Shown piece by piece: positions 38,702-47,470 of a stretch of DNA of 64,000 bases. The translations under genes were made by a program, and so were the position numbers. Location: NCBI GenBank assembly GCA_035651455.1, contig DASRFR010000029.1, positions 248,001-312,000 of the forward strand, read 5' to 3'. Below the pieces are notes generated by a model. It worked only from the letters and a program-made list of their open reading frames with translations. It searched no databases and was not told the origin of the DNA. How positions within the stretch are numbered: position 1 is the first letter of the stretch; each line of letters starts with the position of its first letter. The stretch comes from DASRFR01 sp035651455. Its GTDB lineage: Bacteria; Acidobacteriota; Terriglobia; Terriglobales; Acidobacteriaceae.

Positions 38702-39355
38702 ATGAGCACAAGCACAGTGAATATTTCCGCAAATCAAGTGAAGGAACTCCGGGACAAGACCGGGGCGCCGATGATGGACTGCAAAAAAGCTCTCACCGAC
38801 GCCAAGGGCAATCTCGACGATGCCATCGTCCTGCTGCGCAAGCGTGGAACCGCGCTGGCGGAGCGCAAGGCTGCCCGTGCAACCAGCGAGGGCTCTGTGG
38901 CCAGCTACATCCATGCCGGCGGCAAGATCGGGGTGTTGGTCGAAGTGAACTGCGAGAGCGACTTCGTCGCCCGCACTGACGACTTCAAGGAACTGGTGCA
39001 CGACGTTGCCATGCACATAGCTGCGAGCGACCCGAAGTTCGTCCGCAAAGAGGACGTGACCCCCGAGGCATACGAGCGCGAAAAGGATATCTATCGCGCC
39101 CAGGCCGCCTCGACCGGCAAGCCGCCTCAGGTGATCGAAAAGATCGTTGAAGGCAAGATGGCAAAGTTCTACGAGGAAGTCTGCCTTTACGAGCAGCCGT
39201 TCATCAAGGACCAGACAGTCTCGATTTCCCAGCTCATCGCCACCAAGATTGGCAAGTTGGGAGAAAACATTTCGGTGCGCCGTTTCGCCCGATTCAAAGT
39301 CGGGGATACGGGAGCAACCATCGCCTTCAGTTATCCGGAACAGAAGGCGGAATAA
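38702..39355 (+). CDS. tsf: Elongation factor Ts
   Basis: This is the nucleotide-exchange factor for EF-Tu. The N-terminal UBA-like region carries VKELRDKTGAPMMDCKKALTDAKG. Further on are LRKRGTALAERKAARATSEG, VEVNCESDFVARTDDFKELVHDVAMHIAAS and LYEQPFIKDQTVSI. At 217 aa it belongs to the short EF-Ts type. The frame opens at 38648, but ATG 38702 matches the family start. A strong terminator follows immediately. Confidence 0.97.
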   Translation: MSTSTVNISANQVKELRDKTGAPMMDCKKALTDAKGNLDDAIVLLRKRGTALAERKAARATSEGSVASYIHAGGKIGVLVEVNCESDFVARTDDFKELVHDVAMHIAASDPKFVRKEDVTPEAYEREKDIYRAQAASTGKPPQVIEKIVEGKMAKFYEEVCLYEQPFIKDQTVSISQLIATKIGKLGENISVRRFARFKVGDTGATIAFSYPEQKAE

Positions 39356-39359
39356 ATCA

Positions 39360-39383
39360 GGGGCGCTGCGGCGCCCCTTTTTT
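39360..39383 (+). terminator. Intrinsic terminator after tsf
   Basis: The 7-bp stem GGGGCGC / GCGCCCC (39360-39366 and 39371-39377) has a 4-base loop and is followed by six T residues (39378-39383). It is the clearest terminator in the window and separates tsf from pyrH. Confidence 0.88.
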
Positions 39384-39422
39384 GTACTCATTCAGATCTG
39401 AAATTCGTAGACTTGGACTTGC

Positions 39423-40145
39423 ATGCCCACTGCTATTTTCAAACGCATCCTGTTGAAGTTATCCGGTGAGGCGCTCGCCGCTAACCAGGGCTTTGGGGTG
39501 GAATCGGCGCGCATTCACGAGATCGCAGCCGAGCTCGCCGACGTTCATTCCCTCGGTGTGCAGATCGCGATCGTTGTGGGCGGAGGCAATTTCTTTCGCG
39601 GTGTAGCCGAGCAGGCCAAAGACATGGACCGGGTTTCCGCCGATCATATGGGTATGCTGGCGACGGTGATCAATGCCCTGGCCCTGCAGGACGCGCTGGA
39701 GAAGCAGGGCGTCTATACCCGCGTGCAGTCGGCGATTGAAATGAACCAGGTGGCTGAGCCCTTTATCCGGCGCCGCGCTATTCGGCATTTAGAGAAGGGT
39801 CGTATTGTGATTTTCGCCGGCGGCACCGGCAATCCTTATTTCTCGACGGATACCGCGGCTTCACTCCGCGCCATGGAGATCAAGGCGGATGCGATTCTAA
39901 AAGCGACCAAAGTGGACGGTATTTACGATGCCGACCCCATGATCGTGAAGGATGCCAAGAAGTTCAACGAGATCAGCTACATGGATGTGCTCAAAAAGGG
40001 TCTCAAGGTCATGGACTCCACCGCCATTTCCATGTGCAAAGATAACAATCTCCCGATCATCGTCTTCAACCTGAACGGACGCGGAAATATTCGGCGCGTG
40101 CTGACGGGGGAGAAGATCGGATCGCTGGTCAGCGCTGGCGTCTAG
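39423..40145 (+). CDS. pyrH: UMP kinase
   Basis: This enzyme phosphorylates UMP to UDP in pyrimidine nucleotide synthesis. Amino-acid-kinase family motifs: [83 protein letters not shown] and [21 protein letters not shown]. Length 240 aa is standard. In many genomes frr follows, but here a 247-base gap leads to an unrelated gene. A GGCGG-GGCT-CCGCC hairpin without U-tract lies just after the stop (40173-40186). Confidence 0.97.
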   Translation: MPTAIFKRILLKLSGEALAANQGFGVESARIHEIAAELADVHSLGVQIAIVVGGGNFFRGVAEQAKDMDRVSADHMGMLATVINALALQDALEKQGVYTRVQSAIEMNQVAEPFIRRRAIRHLEKGRIVIFAGGTGNPYFSTDTAASLRAMEIKADAILKATKVDGIYDADPMIVKDAKKFNEISYMDVLKKGLKVMDSTAISMCKDNNLPIIVFNLNGRGNIRRVLTGEKIGSLVSAGV

Positions 40146-40392
40146 GTCATTCAGACGCAAACCCTCGTCGGCGGCGGGGCTCCGCCACGGTGAGCGCCGA
40201 TCTAAATAGCAATCCAGCAGGGTTTCCACTCAGAGCCGCTGAGAGTAAATCTTGGGGTGAATTTCAAGAACCAAACCCCAGGAAGGAAATAGTAAACCTC
40301 ACCGTTACTGCCACATAACTCCATAGCCCGACGCACTCTCGTCAACCAGTCAGAGGAGCCGGTATGCGCGCGGACGCTATCGGAAGTAACCT

Positions 40393-41304
40393 ATGGCCGC
40401 CAGCTCTAGCGAAGTAAACTCTGTCATCGGAGCTGACATGCGCCTGATGCGCCTGCAAGACGTTGACGTTGATGGCAATGACCGCGTATTCCGGCATGCG
40501 CGCCTTCGCGCGTTAATCTTTTGGCTTGCCGGACTCGCCGCCTCGGCAGCCTTATTTCGTGACGGATACACCGAAAAATGGTCGCCTGGGTACATCTTCG
40601 GCACCCTCTTGGCGATCTTCCTGCTTTTTACTCTTAGGATGGTCACCGCGCGCTTCCACACGTCAAATTGGCTGGTGCGGATGAATGCGACGGGAATCTA
40701 CATTCAATATCGCTCGTATCTGAACTACCAATTACCCGGCAATGACCCGTCGGTTGTCTTCCTGTCCTTGGGAGAGATCGCATCGGCACGCCTGGTCAAA
40801 GAACGCGTGATTACACCCGATGCGGCAAAGCCGGGAACCTCGCAAACTCAGTACCTGCGCCATATCGAACTCGAATTATCCGGCGACACTGCGCGCCTCG
40901 CCGCGGCCTTGCAAGCCGAGCGCGGAGAACAGGCGCCGATGATAAAAAAATGGTATGGCAACAGTTCGACACTCTATCGCGACTATCCAGTCAACATGAC
41001 GGCGCCGGGTGTCATTCGCATACATTGGGACGTCGTGCCTGGCGCAAAGAAATTTCTAAGCGCACTTCGCCCGTACACGGTTATCGCTGATCCGGTTTTT
41101 TTTACTCAGGACTTCGCGCACATGAAGTCCATCAGCCGCGAAGACCAGCAGAAGCAGCTCCGCGAACTCGCCGCGCGCGGCCAGACCATCCCCGCCACAT
41201 ATGCAGCCCGGTCGCTCTATGGTTGTAGCTTAAGTGATGCAAGAAAGATGGTGGACTCTTTTGCGCGCGAAGAGGCCACCGAATCGCAAAGCCCAAGCAC
41301 CTAG
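40393..41304 (+). CDS. Hypothetical membrane protein with two helices
   Basis: Family not recognised. Two hydrophobic segments lie at about residues 41-60 and 68-85 (IFWLAGLAASAALF, YIFGTLLAIFLLFTLRMV). The rest is soluble and includes a beta-rich stretch after the second helix (MNATGIYIQYRSYL, FLSLGEIASARLV), which resembles a PH-like or YcxB-like membrane-associated domain. The C-terminus (TIPATYAARSLYGCSLSDARKMVD) looks like a short helix-turn segment. ATG 40393 is the first in-frame start. Flanking genes give no functional hint. Confidence 0.6.
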   Translation: MAASSSEVNSVIGADMRLMRLQDVDVDGNDRVFRHARLRALIFWLAGLAASAALFRDGYTEKWSPGYIFGTLLAIFLLFTLRMVTARFHTSNWLVRMNATGIYIQYRSYLNYQLPGNDPSVVFLSLGEIASARLVKERVITPDAAKPGTSQTQYLRHIELELSGDTARLAAALQAERGEQAPMIKKWYGNSSTLYRDYPVNMTAPGVIRIHWDVVPGAKKFLSALRPYTVIADPVFFTQDFAHMKSISREDQQKQLRELAARGQTIPATYAARSLYGCSLSDARKMVDSFAREEATESQSPST

Positions 41305-41456
41305 ACCAAACCCGACTCCTTCGGCTTCTCCATCACAAGACACCCTGTCCCTGTTCAGCCCCCGTGCCTATGGCGGCATTCAGTGCTATAGTTCCAGCGC
41401 CCGAGACGGCCCCTGACTTTGAGTCCATCGCAGGGGGCTGCACAACGGAGGGGAAA

Positions 41457-42698
41457 ATGGGAATGCGACAGTTTTTGTCTTCGATTATCAGGATCATGTT
41501 GCTGGCTGCGGTTGCGGTGCTCCCACACGCGCTGTTTGCTGGGACCGAACAGATAATCTACAGCTTTGCCGGCGATGCCGACGGCGAATACGTCGACAGC
41601 GATCTGGTCATCGATAGCGCCGGGAATATTTACGGAACGAGCGTCCAAGGCGGAGCCTTCGGTACCGGTACTGTGTTCCAACTGACGCCTTCCGCCGCGG
41701 GTTGGATCCACACTGTACTGTACAGCTTCACCGGCGGCGCCGATGGCGGCCAGCCGTATAAGGGAGTTGTACTGGATGGCCAAGGCAATCTCTACGGAAC
41801 CGCTGTCGTGGGCGGTACCGGGGGATCCTGCGTAGAAGCGGGTTGCGGCGTCGTCTACAAGCTGAGCAACTCGGGTGGAGTCTGGACGGAGACCGTAATT
41901 TACAACTTCACGGGCGGCAATGATGGGTACGGCCCGGGTGCGCCCCTGGTTTTTGACAAAGCCGGCAATCTCTACGGCACCACACCGACAGGCGGAGCGA
42001 GAGCGCAGGGTGTTGTATTCCAATTGAGACCAGTATCCGGCACCTGGAAGTTCAAGCTGCTTCATACCTTTACCGGCGGCGCTGACGGTGGCGGCGGTTC
42101 TGCGGGCCGGCTGCTCCCGGACAATCTCGGGAATATTTATGGCGTCGCCACCGTGGGCGGTGCGTACGGCTCAGGTACCGCGTACCGTCTGTCTCAGGGC
42201 ACGAATGGCAGCTGGACCTTCAAAACCTTGTATGCATTTAAGGGTCAACCCGACGCCGGTTTTCCCTATGGTGGCTTGGTGAGAGATCAATCCGGCAATC
42301 TCTACGGCACGACGTATTATGACGGCGCCAACGATCTTGGTTCCGTCTACGTTCTGCATCCTATGCCGGGGGACGTCTGGAAGGAAAAAGTCCTTCACAG
42401 TTTCAGCGCCGGCTCAGGCGGAAACAGTTCCATTGCGACGCTCGTATTCGACGATGCCGGCAACCTTTACGGTACGACCAGTGAAGGAGGGGCTGGATGT
42501 AGTTGTGGCACGATTTTCAAGTTGACCAAGGGCAGCAACGGCCAATGGACGGAGAGCACCGCATATCGCTTCCAGGGGCAGCCGGATGCCGGTTTTGCCT
42601 ACAACGGCATGGCGCGCGATGCAGCAGGAAATCTGTACGGCGCCACTGTGCATGGAGGAACTACAGACGGCGGCGTGATTTACCATTTCATACCGTAA
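41457..42698 (+). CDS. Secreted tandem-repeat protein (TIGR03803-like)
   Basis: A signal peptide (MGMRQFLSSIIRIMLLAAV... ending ALFA) precedes about seven repeats of 45-60 residues. Each has a core like DxxGNLYGTTxxGGAxxxGxVFxL followed by a WxxxxLYxFxGGxDG turn. This is the pattern of the choice-of-anchor/tandem-repeat family TIGR03803, probably a beta-propeller or solenoid. The function of the family is not established. ATG 41457 is preceded by GGAGGGGA, an excellent ribosome site, so upstream in-frame ATGs from 41364 are rejected. Confidence 0.8.
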   Translation: MGMRQFLSSIIRIMLLAAVAVLPHALFAGTEQIIYSFAGDADGEYVDSDLVIDSAGNIYGTSVQGGAFGTGTVFQLTPSAAGWIHTVLYSFTGGADGGQPYKGVVLDGQGNLYGTAVVGGTGGSCVEAGCGVVYKLSNSGGVWTETVIYNFTGGNDGYGPGAPLVFDKAGNLYGTTPTGGARAQGVVFQLRPVSGTWKFKLLHTFTGGADGGGGSAGRLLPDNLGNIYGVATVGGAYGSGTAYRLSQGTNGSWTFKTLYAFKGQPDAGFPYGGLVRDQSGNLYGTTYYDGANDLGSVYVLHPMPGDVWKEKVLHSFSAGSGGNSSIATLVFDDAGNLYGTTSEGGAGCSCGTIFKLTKGSNGQWTESTAYRFQGQPDAGFAYNGMARDAAGNLYGATVHGGTTDGGVIYHFIP

Positions 42699-42740
42699 AC
42701 CTGTAAAGTCCAGCGTTCGTGGACGTATCGCTGCCGTCGT

Positions 42741-42791
42741 AAAAGCACCTGGCCCGGAACTCCAACGTGGATTTTCCGGGCCTTTGCTTTT
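42741..42791. terminator. Bidirectional terminator between convergent genes
   Basis: GGCCCGGAA (42751-42759) pairs perfectly with TTCCGGGCC (42774-42782). The flanking AAAAGC and GCTTTT extend the pairing and supply T-rich ends on both strands. It serves the repeat-protein gene on the plus strand and the GlsB-like gene on the minus strand. Confidence 0.72.
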
Positions 42792-43039
42792 CATTGCCGT
42801 CTGAATTTCCGGACCAGCCACACCAGGATGACCGCGCCGAGGATCGCGACCAGAATGCTGGGAATGAGGCCGCCGCTGCTTTGAAACCCGAGCAACCTGA
42901 TAATCCAACCTCCGATGATCCCGCCCACGATGCCAAGCAGGATGTCCATGCCCACGCCGTACCCCGAGCCCTTCATGATTTTGCCAGTAGCCCAGCCGGC
43001 GATCAGACCTACGATTACGAGCCATAAAAGCCAGAACAT
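42791..43039 (-). CDS. GlsB/YeaQ/YmgE-family small membrane protein
   Basis: This 82-aa protein has three helices, Gly-rich: FWLLWLVIVGLIAGWATGKIM, then GVGMDILLGIVGGIIGGWIIRLLG and IPSILVAILGAVILVWLVRKF. This matches the transglycosylase-associated / stress-response membrane family, whose precise role is unknown. The frame opens at 43141, but ATG 43039 with GGAAGTGG upstream is the natural start. Confidence 0.85.
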   Translation of the reverse strand: MFWLLWLVIVGLIAGWATGKIMKGSGYGVGMDILLGIVGGIIGGWIIRLLGFQSSGGLIPSILVAILGAVILVWLVRKFRRQ

Positions 43040-43193
43040 TTCGCCACTTCCGTCGCTCCCCGTGTAAGCGGATTCATGCAGGTAGATTGTAATCAGAACG
43101 CTCGGGCAGATTAGGGGGCTGACGGGTCGAGTGTCAAGCATGGCAGCTGAGTCGAGCTGTTTTCAGCGCGCCGTGAATGATTACAATCGGAGT

Positions 43194-43451
43194 ATGTTCG
43201 CACGTAAAATCCGGGTGGATTATGAAGAGAATGGGGATCGGCAGCCTTGCCCGATAAAGTGGCTCGACAGTTTCAGCATGCGGAATTTCACCAACGCCAG
43301 TGTGTTCGATGACACATTGCCCGTCGCCGACGGCTTAATGGAAGTCGGGGTAAAGGTCCCCGTCGAGGAGCTACGAGCGTCTATGGAGGACTGGTTTCGC
43401 CGCAAGAGCTACCTGCCTAAAGCTGCCAAGCTGGTCATTACAGAGTCTTAA
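43194..43451 (+). CDS. Hypothetical protein, about 85 aa
   Basis: Not recognised. Starting at MFARKIRVDYEENGDRQPC, it is a small soluble mixed-charge protein with an ending of FRRKSYLPKAAKLVITES. A longer start at 43131 is possible. No signal peptide or helix is apparent. Support is the reasonable composition and lack of overlap with another gene; moderate confidence only. Confidence 0.5.
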   Translation: MFARKIRVDYEENGDRQPCPIKWLDSFSMRNFTNASVFDDTLPVADGLMEVGVKVPVEELRASMEDWFRRKSYLPKAAKLVITES

Positions 43452-43632
43452 TCCCTGTCCGGCTTTTGTCTGAAAAACAGGCCGCTGGCAGGAAAAATTG
43501 TGAATGCGCTTTTTCCCGCGTCCGATTACAATCGCCTAAAGTTCCGAAAATCCAGCCGTTTAAAGCGCACGATGAGAGCACCACCTTTGGCAGGTGGCGT
43601 GCACTCTAGTTCTCCAGCCGTGGAGGTTAACG

Positions 43633-43767
43633 GTGCAGAGAGAATTGTTTTACGAAGAAGTGTACGAACTGAACTGGAATGCCCTCCTCAAGCTGGCCGG
43701 TGCAATGGCGGTAAGCGGAGCGATGTGGACTGGCATCATTCGCGGCGTGCTGGCGCTTGTGCGATAG
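43633..43767 (+). CDS. Possible 44-aa small membrane protein
   Basis: A GTG-started frame reads MQRELFYEEVYELNWNALL, then a hydrophobic stretch rich in Ala/Gly/Met (LAGAMAVSGAMWTGIIRGVLAL), ending VR. It is preceded by GGAGG at seven-base spacing. The acidic N-terminus plus single helix is plausible for a small membrane protein. No homologue was recalled; the coding case rests on the ribosome site and the composition. Confidence 0.4.
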   Translation: MQRELFYEEVYELNWNALLKLAGAMAVSGAMWTGIIRGVLALVR

Positions 43768-43842
43768 TTTGCGTTTTCTAAGCGGCGCGCCACAGCTTAA
43801 CCAGGGCGCTCGCTGTTGCTGGTAACTCGTCAGCTACGGCAA

Positions 43843-44391
43843 TTACTTTTCGTAGTGCAGTAGCGAAAACACATCACAGCCCTGAAGTTTCTCTCGTCCC
43901 TTAAGGAAATCGAGTTCTACCACGAAACCCAAGCCGGCAATGTCCGCGCCCAGTGACTTGGCTAATTCCACGGTTGCCGCAGCTGTACCCCCGGTTGCCA
44001 GCAGGTCGTCCACGATGATGATGCGCTGACCTTTCTGAATCGCGTCTCGATGAATCTCGAGCGTGTTACTGCCGTATTCCAGTTGGTACTCGAGCTTCGC
44101 GGTAGCGGCGGGTAGTTTGCCGGGCTTCCGCACAGGCACAAAGCCGGCATTCAAACGATAGGCTAGGGCCGGCCCAAAGATAAATCCCCGCGCCTCCATT
44201 CCGAGCACAAGGTCGATTTCTTTTTCCAGGTAGTGCTCGGAGAGTGCATCGATCAGCGTGGCGAAGCCGAGCTTGTCTTTCAAAAGCGTGGTGATGTCGT
44301 AAAAGAGAATGCCTTTTTTTGGAAAGTCGGGAACTTCCCGGATCAGCTTCTTCAACGGTTCGCAATTGACCGCCGCCTTGGGACTGGCCAT
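43843..44391 (-). CDS. apt: Adenine phosphoribosyltransferase
   Basis: This purine-salvage enzyme makes AMP from adenine and PRPP. The N-terminus has [55 protein letters not shown] follows, and the PRPP loop [20 protein letters not shown] is intact. Length 182 aa is typical. It directly follows the acylphosphatase gene (TAAATG junction). Confidence 0.96.
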   Translation of the reverse strand: MASPKAAVNCEPLKKLIREVPDFPKKGILFYDITTLLKDKLGFATLIDALSEHYLEKEIDLVLGMEARGFIFGPALAYRLNAGFVPVRKPGKLPAATAKLEYQLEYGSNTLEIHRDAIQKGQRIIIVDDLLATGGTAAATVELAKSLGADIAGLGFVVELDFLKGREKLQGCDVFSLLHYEK

Positions 44392-44697
44392 TTACCACGC
44401 TCCTTCAATGCGAAATGTGCTGCCGCCGGCAATCGGCTTGGCTTCGAGCTCTTGTACATCGTCGACGCGAGCGGCCCGCGGCCCTTCGCGCAGTCGCGAG
44501 CGTAAACCTGCGAGTTGGTCACGCGTGCCCATCGCGAGCACTTCCACGCTTCCGTCTGGATTGTTGCGTACCCAACCCGCAATGCCCAGGATGTGAGCTT
44601 CGCGTTCCACGAACCAGCGATAACCAACGCCCTGCACGCGTCCGCGTATGATGTAGCGACGGGCTTCTTTCTCGGTGGAAGTCATACCCGAACCCAC
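44392..44697 (-). CDS. acyP: Acylphosphatase
   Basis: This small enzyme hydrolyses acyl phosphates. The substrate loop GRVQGVGYRWFV contains the catalytic Arg, and GWVRNNPDGSVEV contains the catalytic Asn. Length 101 aa with a short N-terminal extension; MTSTEK four residues in is an alternative start. It lies between efp and apt, all on the minus strand with minimal spacing. Confidence 0.92.
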   Translation of the reverse strand: MGSGMTSTEKEARRYIIRGRVQGVGYRWFVEREAHILGIAGWVRNNPDGSVEVLAMGTRDQLAGLRSRLREGPRAARVDDVQELEAKPIAGGSTFRIEGAW

Positions 44698-44700
44698 AAC

Positions 44701-45261
44701 TCAGGCTCTCGACAGGTAGGCACCCTCGGACGTATCCACGCGGATTTTCTCGCCCTCGTTGATGAATGGCGGAACCTGCACTACTAACCCGGTCTCGGTC
44801 TTCGCGGGCTTCGTTACACTCGACGCCGTCGCGCTCTTCAATCCGGGCTCGGTCTCGATTACGGTGAGTTCCACGGTTTGCGGCAGTTCGATACCCACCG
44901 CTTTGCCGTCGAAAAATTCCACTTTGATCTGGAGGTTGGGCGTCAGGTAATCGACAGCATCGCCCAAAATGTCGCGCCGGAGGTGGGTCTGCTCGTAGTT
45001 TTCCGTGTTCATGAAGTAGTAATCGTCGCCGTCGTTGTAAAGATACTCCATCTGAATTTCGTCGACGTTGATCTTCTCGATCGGATCGGGCGAGCGAAAA
45101 CGGTGCTCAAACATCGCGCCGGTGCGCAGGTTGCGCAGCTTGGCCTGGATGAAGGCGCGCAAGTTACCCGGCGTGCGGTGCTCCACACTGAACACGGAAT
45201 GCAGATCATTGTTGTGCTTGATGATCATGCCGGGGCGAAGCTGGGTCGCAGGAATAGCCAT
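44701..45261 (-). CDS. efp: Elongation factor P with Asn at the tip
   Basis: EF-P relieves ribosome stalling at polyproline. The three-domain protein is intact (186 aa): MAIPATQLRPGMIIKHNNDLHSV, the loop HRTPGNLRAF, a middle domain with YLYNDGDDYYFMNTENYEQ and a C-terminal OB domain ending GEKIRVDTSEGAYLSRA. The loop residue just after Pro-Gly, Lys in E. coli and Arg in EarP-type EF-P, is Asn33 here, with Arg two residues later. Neither the beta-lysylation nor the rhamnosylation target is at its usual place. The 174 bases upstream contain a possible TAAAAT -10 element (45352-45347, minus strand). Confidence 0.94.
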   Translation of the reverse strand: MAIPATQLRPGMIIKHNNDLHSVFSVEHRTPGNLRAFIQAKLRNLRTGAMFEHRFRSPDPIEKINVDEIQMEYLYNDGDDYYFMNTENYEQTHLRRDILGDAVDYLTPNLQIKVEFFDGKAVGIELPQTVELTVIETEPGLKSATASSVTKPAKTETGLVVQVPPFINEGEKIRVDTSEGAYLSRA

Positions 45262-45435
45262 TGCTCTGGAACTCTCCTTTTAGGGCATTCGGCAAGTCGG
45301 CGGGGGCGGGTCGCCACAGTTTCCGCGGACGAGGATTAAACTCTTCATTTTACACGGGAAAGTGACACCTAGAAAACTCGCGCAGTCCCACCGACTGAAC
45401 TCCGGGGCAACATGCTCACTCCGCTGGCGCGATGA

Positions 45436-46698
45436 TTAGCTGACCGTGCTCATATGCGGCAGCAGGTGCAATTCTTCCATCTGACGCTTCACCGCGATGG
45501 AGAGCCGGCGGACGCCTTCGCGAATCTGATCCGGCTGCCCATACGAGAAATTCAATCGCATGTGCAGCTTACCCTGCTCGCCGTCATTCGCATAGAAAGA
45601 CTCACCTGGCACAAATGCCACGTTCTCTTTCAAAGCTATCTGGAACAGCTTTTGGCAGTCCATTCCCTTTGGCAGCGTCACCCAGAGAAACAAGCCGCCT
45701 TTGGGATGTGTCCACGTTACCTCGGAGGGGAAGAATTCTTTTAATGCCTGCAACATCACGTCGCGCCGCTCGCCGTATACGCGCCGGATCACCTTCACGT
45801 GCTCGTCGAGGAAACCGTCACGCGCCACTTCATAGGCCACGATCTGCGCGAACGTGGAGGTGTGCAGGTCTGCGCCTTGTTTCAATTGCACCAGCTTGGA
45901 AATGACCTCGGGTGGCGCCACGATCCATCCCAAACGCAGGCCGGGCGCCAGGGTCTTTGAAAACGTGCTGAGATAGATCACGTTGCCGATCGAGTATCCG
46001 TTGTCCCGCCGCAAGTTCTCGCGATCCAGAACAACCAGGGGCGGCAGGTGCTCGCCTTCGTACCGCAACTGGCCATAGGGATCGTCCTCGATGATCGGAA
46101 TGCCAAACTGATCGGCGAGTAGCACCAGCTCATGTCGGCGGCTCTCCGACAGAGTTGTACCGCCGGGATTCTGGAAGTTCGGCAGCACGTACATGAATTT
46201 CGGGCCGGAGCGCAGCGGTTTTTCGAGAAGCTCGGTGCGGATCCCGTCTTCGTCGCTGGGAACGCTGACATAATCCGCGCCGTAGACGTTGAACGCCTGC
46301 AGTGCCCCGAGATAGGTCGGCGCTTCCACCAGGACGCGATCTCCCGGATTGATGAGCAGCTTGCCAATCAGATCCAGCGCCTGTTGCGAGCCCGATGTGA
46401 TGAGGACATTCTCTGGCTCGGCTTTTATCCCATAACGCGAAGTATGCCGCGCAATCATCTCCCGCAGCGGTTCATAGCCTTCGGTCGCCCCGTACTGCAG
46501 CGCAGTCTTTGCATTCTGTTCCAAGACCTTGTGGCAGGCGTCGCGAAAACGCTCTGTCGGGAAAACGTCGGGAGCGGGCAGTCCGCCGGCAAACGAAATC
46601 ACTTCCGGCTGTTGTGTGATCTTCAGCAATTCGCGAATAGCGGAACTCTTAATGGTCTTGGTGCGCAGCGCATAACGCGACGTCCAGGCAGTCGACAT
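45436..46698 (-). CDS. PLP-dependent class I/II aminotransferase (2-aminoadipate aminotransferase-like)
   Basis: This is a fold-type I aminotransferase of 420 aa. It has ISFAGGLPAPDVFP, YGATEGYEPLREMIARH, TSGSQQALDLIGKLL, VEAPTYLGALQAFN, VLPNFQNPGGTT, EDDPYGQLRY and the PLP lysine in STFSKTLAPGLRLGW. These fit the LysN/2-aminoadipate type with broad substrate range. The frame opens at 46716, but ATG 46698 preceded by AGAGGAGG is preferred. Its neighbours are sugar-oxidation genes on the same strand; a functional link is not evident. Confidence 0.9.
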   Translation of the reverse strand: MSTAWTSRYALRTKTIKSSAIRELLKITQQPEVISFAGGLPAPDVFPTERFRDACHKVLEQNAKTALQYGATEGYEPLREMIARHTSRYGIKAEPENVLITSGSQQALDLIGKLLINPGDRVLVEAPTYLGALQAFNVYGADYVSVPSDEDGIRTELLEKPLRSGPKFMYVLPNFQNPGGTTLSESRRHELVLLADQFGIPIIEDDPYGQLRYEGEHLPPLVVLDRENLRRDNGYSIGNVIYLSTFSKTLAPGLRLGWIVAPPEVISKLVQLKQGADLHTSTFAQIVAYEVARDGFLDEHVKVIRRVYGERRDVMLQALKEFFPSEVTWTHPKGGLFLWVTLPKGMDCQKLFQIALKENVAFVPGESFYANDGEQGKLHMRLNFSYGQPDQIREGVRRLSIAVKRQMEELHLLPHMSTVS

Positions 46699-46855
46699 GC
46701 ACGCCTCCTCTGACATAGTAGTTTAGACACGCAAATTGCGGCAGAGATGTGATGCTGGTGGTGGTGAGGATGACCAAGATCACTGCCTGGAGTGACGGAA
46801 ATCAAACCGGAAGGTCGGTCGGACCGGAACCGTCCTTCTACATCCATGTGCCAGA

Positions 46856-47470
46856 TCACATCTCCGGCACGGGCGGGCAACCCAGGAAATCCTTCATATA
46901 CGTGTTGCCGATGTACTGCAGATCCTTGATGCCAATTTCGCTAGTGAAATAGCCATCCGCAGTCAGGTTGCGGAGGAAAGCGAAAAACTCTACTCCCGCG
47001 CCGAGACTGGGATCTGTTTTTGCGTTCTTGCGAAAGGCAATCAGATCCAGGACTTGGCTTTGCTGGTCGGGAGCACAGTCGAGGTAAGGCTTCCCATAGC
47101 GATCATTGCAGGTCGAATCCAGCCACATCATGCCCCCGCCGAGCATGAGTTGATAGTCGGGGTTTTCCTGGGTAAGCAGATCGATGAATTGCGGCGCTCC
47201 GGCTTCGATAGCGCCGCCTGAGCGCTCGTCCGGTGGGATGATTGTCTGACAAAGTGTCTGCAACAGTTTGTATTGCTGCGCAGAAAAATATTTTGGCGTG
47301 TACACGCCGCCACTTGCCGCCTTCTCGGTTGCGATCGCCTGGTGCGCGAACTCCGCGGCTTCTGCCGGGATCACCCGCAGCACCGACCCGGCGACTACTC
47401 CCATGGTGAGCGACTTCAGCACATCTCGCCTGGAAATCGATTTCACAGGCGTTGGAGGGCTCCTTCGCAC
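46856..47470 (-). CDS. Tat-exported gluconate 2-dehydrogenase subunit 3-like small subunit
   Basis: The Tat signal SISRRDVLKSLTMGVVAGSV lies at the N-terminus. The mature part contains FSAQQYKLLQTLCQTIIPPDERSGGAIEAGAPQFIDLL, characteristic of the small subunit that accompanies membrane or periplasmic GMC dehydrogenases and carries them through the Tat pathway. The start is GTG 47470, overlapping by one base the TAG of the GMC gene, with AAAGGAAA upstream. Length about 204 aa. A cytochrome c subunit, sometimes third, is not present here. Confidence 0.85.
   Translation of the reverse strand: MRRSPPTPVKSISRRDVLKSLTMGVVAGSVLRVIPAEAAEFAHQAIATEKAASGGVYTPKYFSAQQYKLLQTLCQTIIPPDERSGGAIEAGAPQFIDLLTQENPDYQLMLGGGMMWLDSTCNDRYGKPYLDCAPDQQSQVLDLIAFRKNAKTDPSLGAGVEFFAFLRNLTADGYFTSEIGIKDLQYIGNTYMKDFLGCPPVPEM

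Noticed and set aside
43500..43781. 93-aa frame overlapping the small 44-aa candidate
   Set aside because: Composition looks like out-of-frame translation and there is no ribosome site; the GTG frame at 43633 is better supported.
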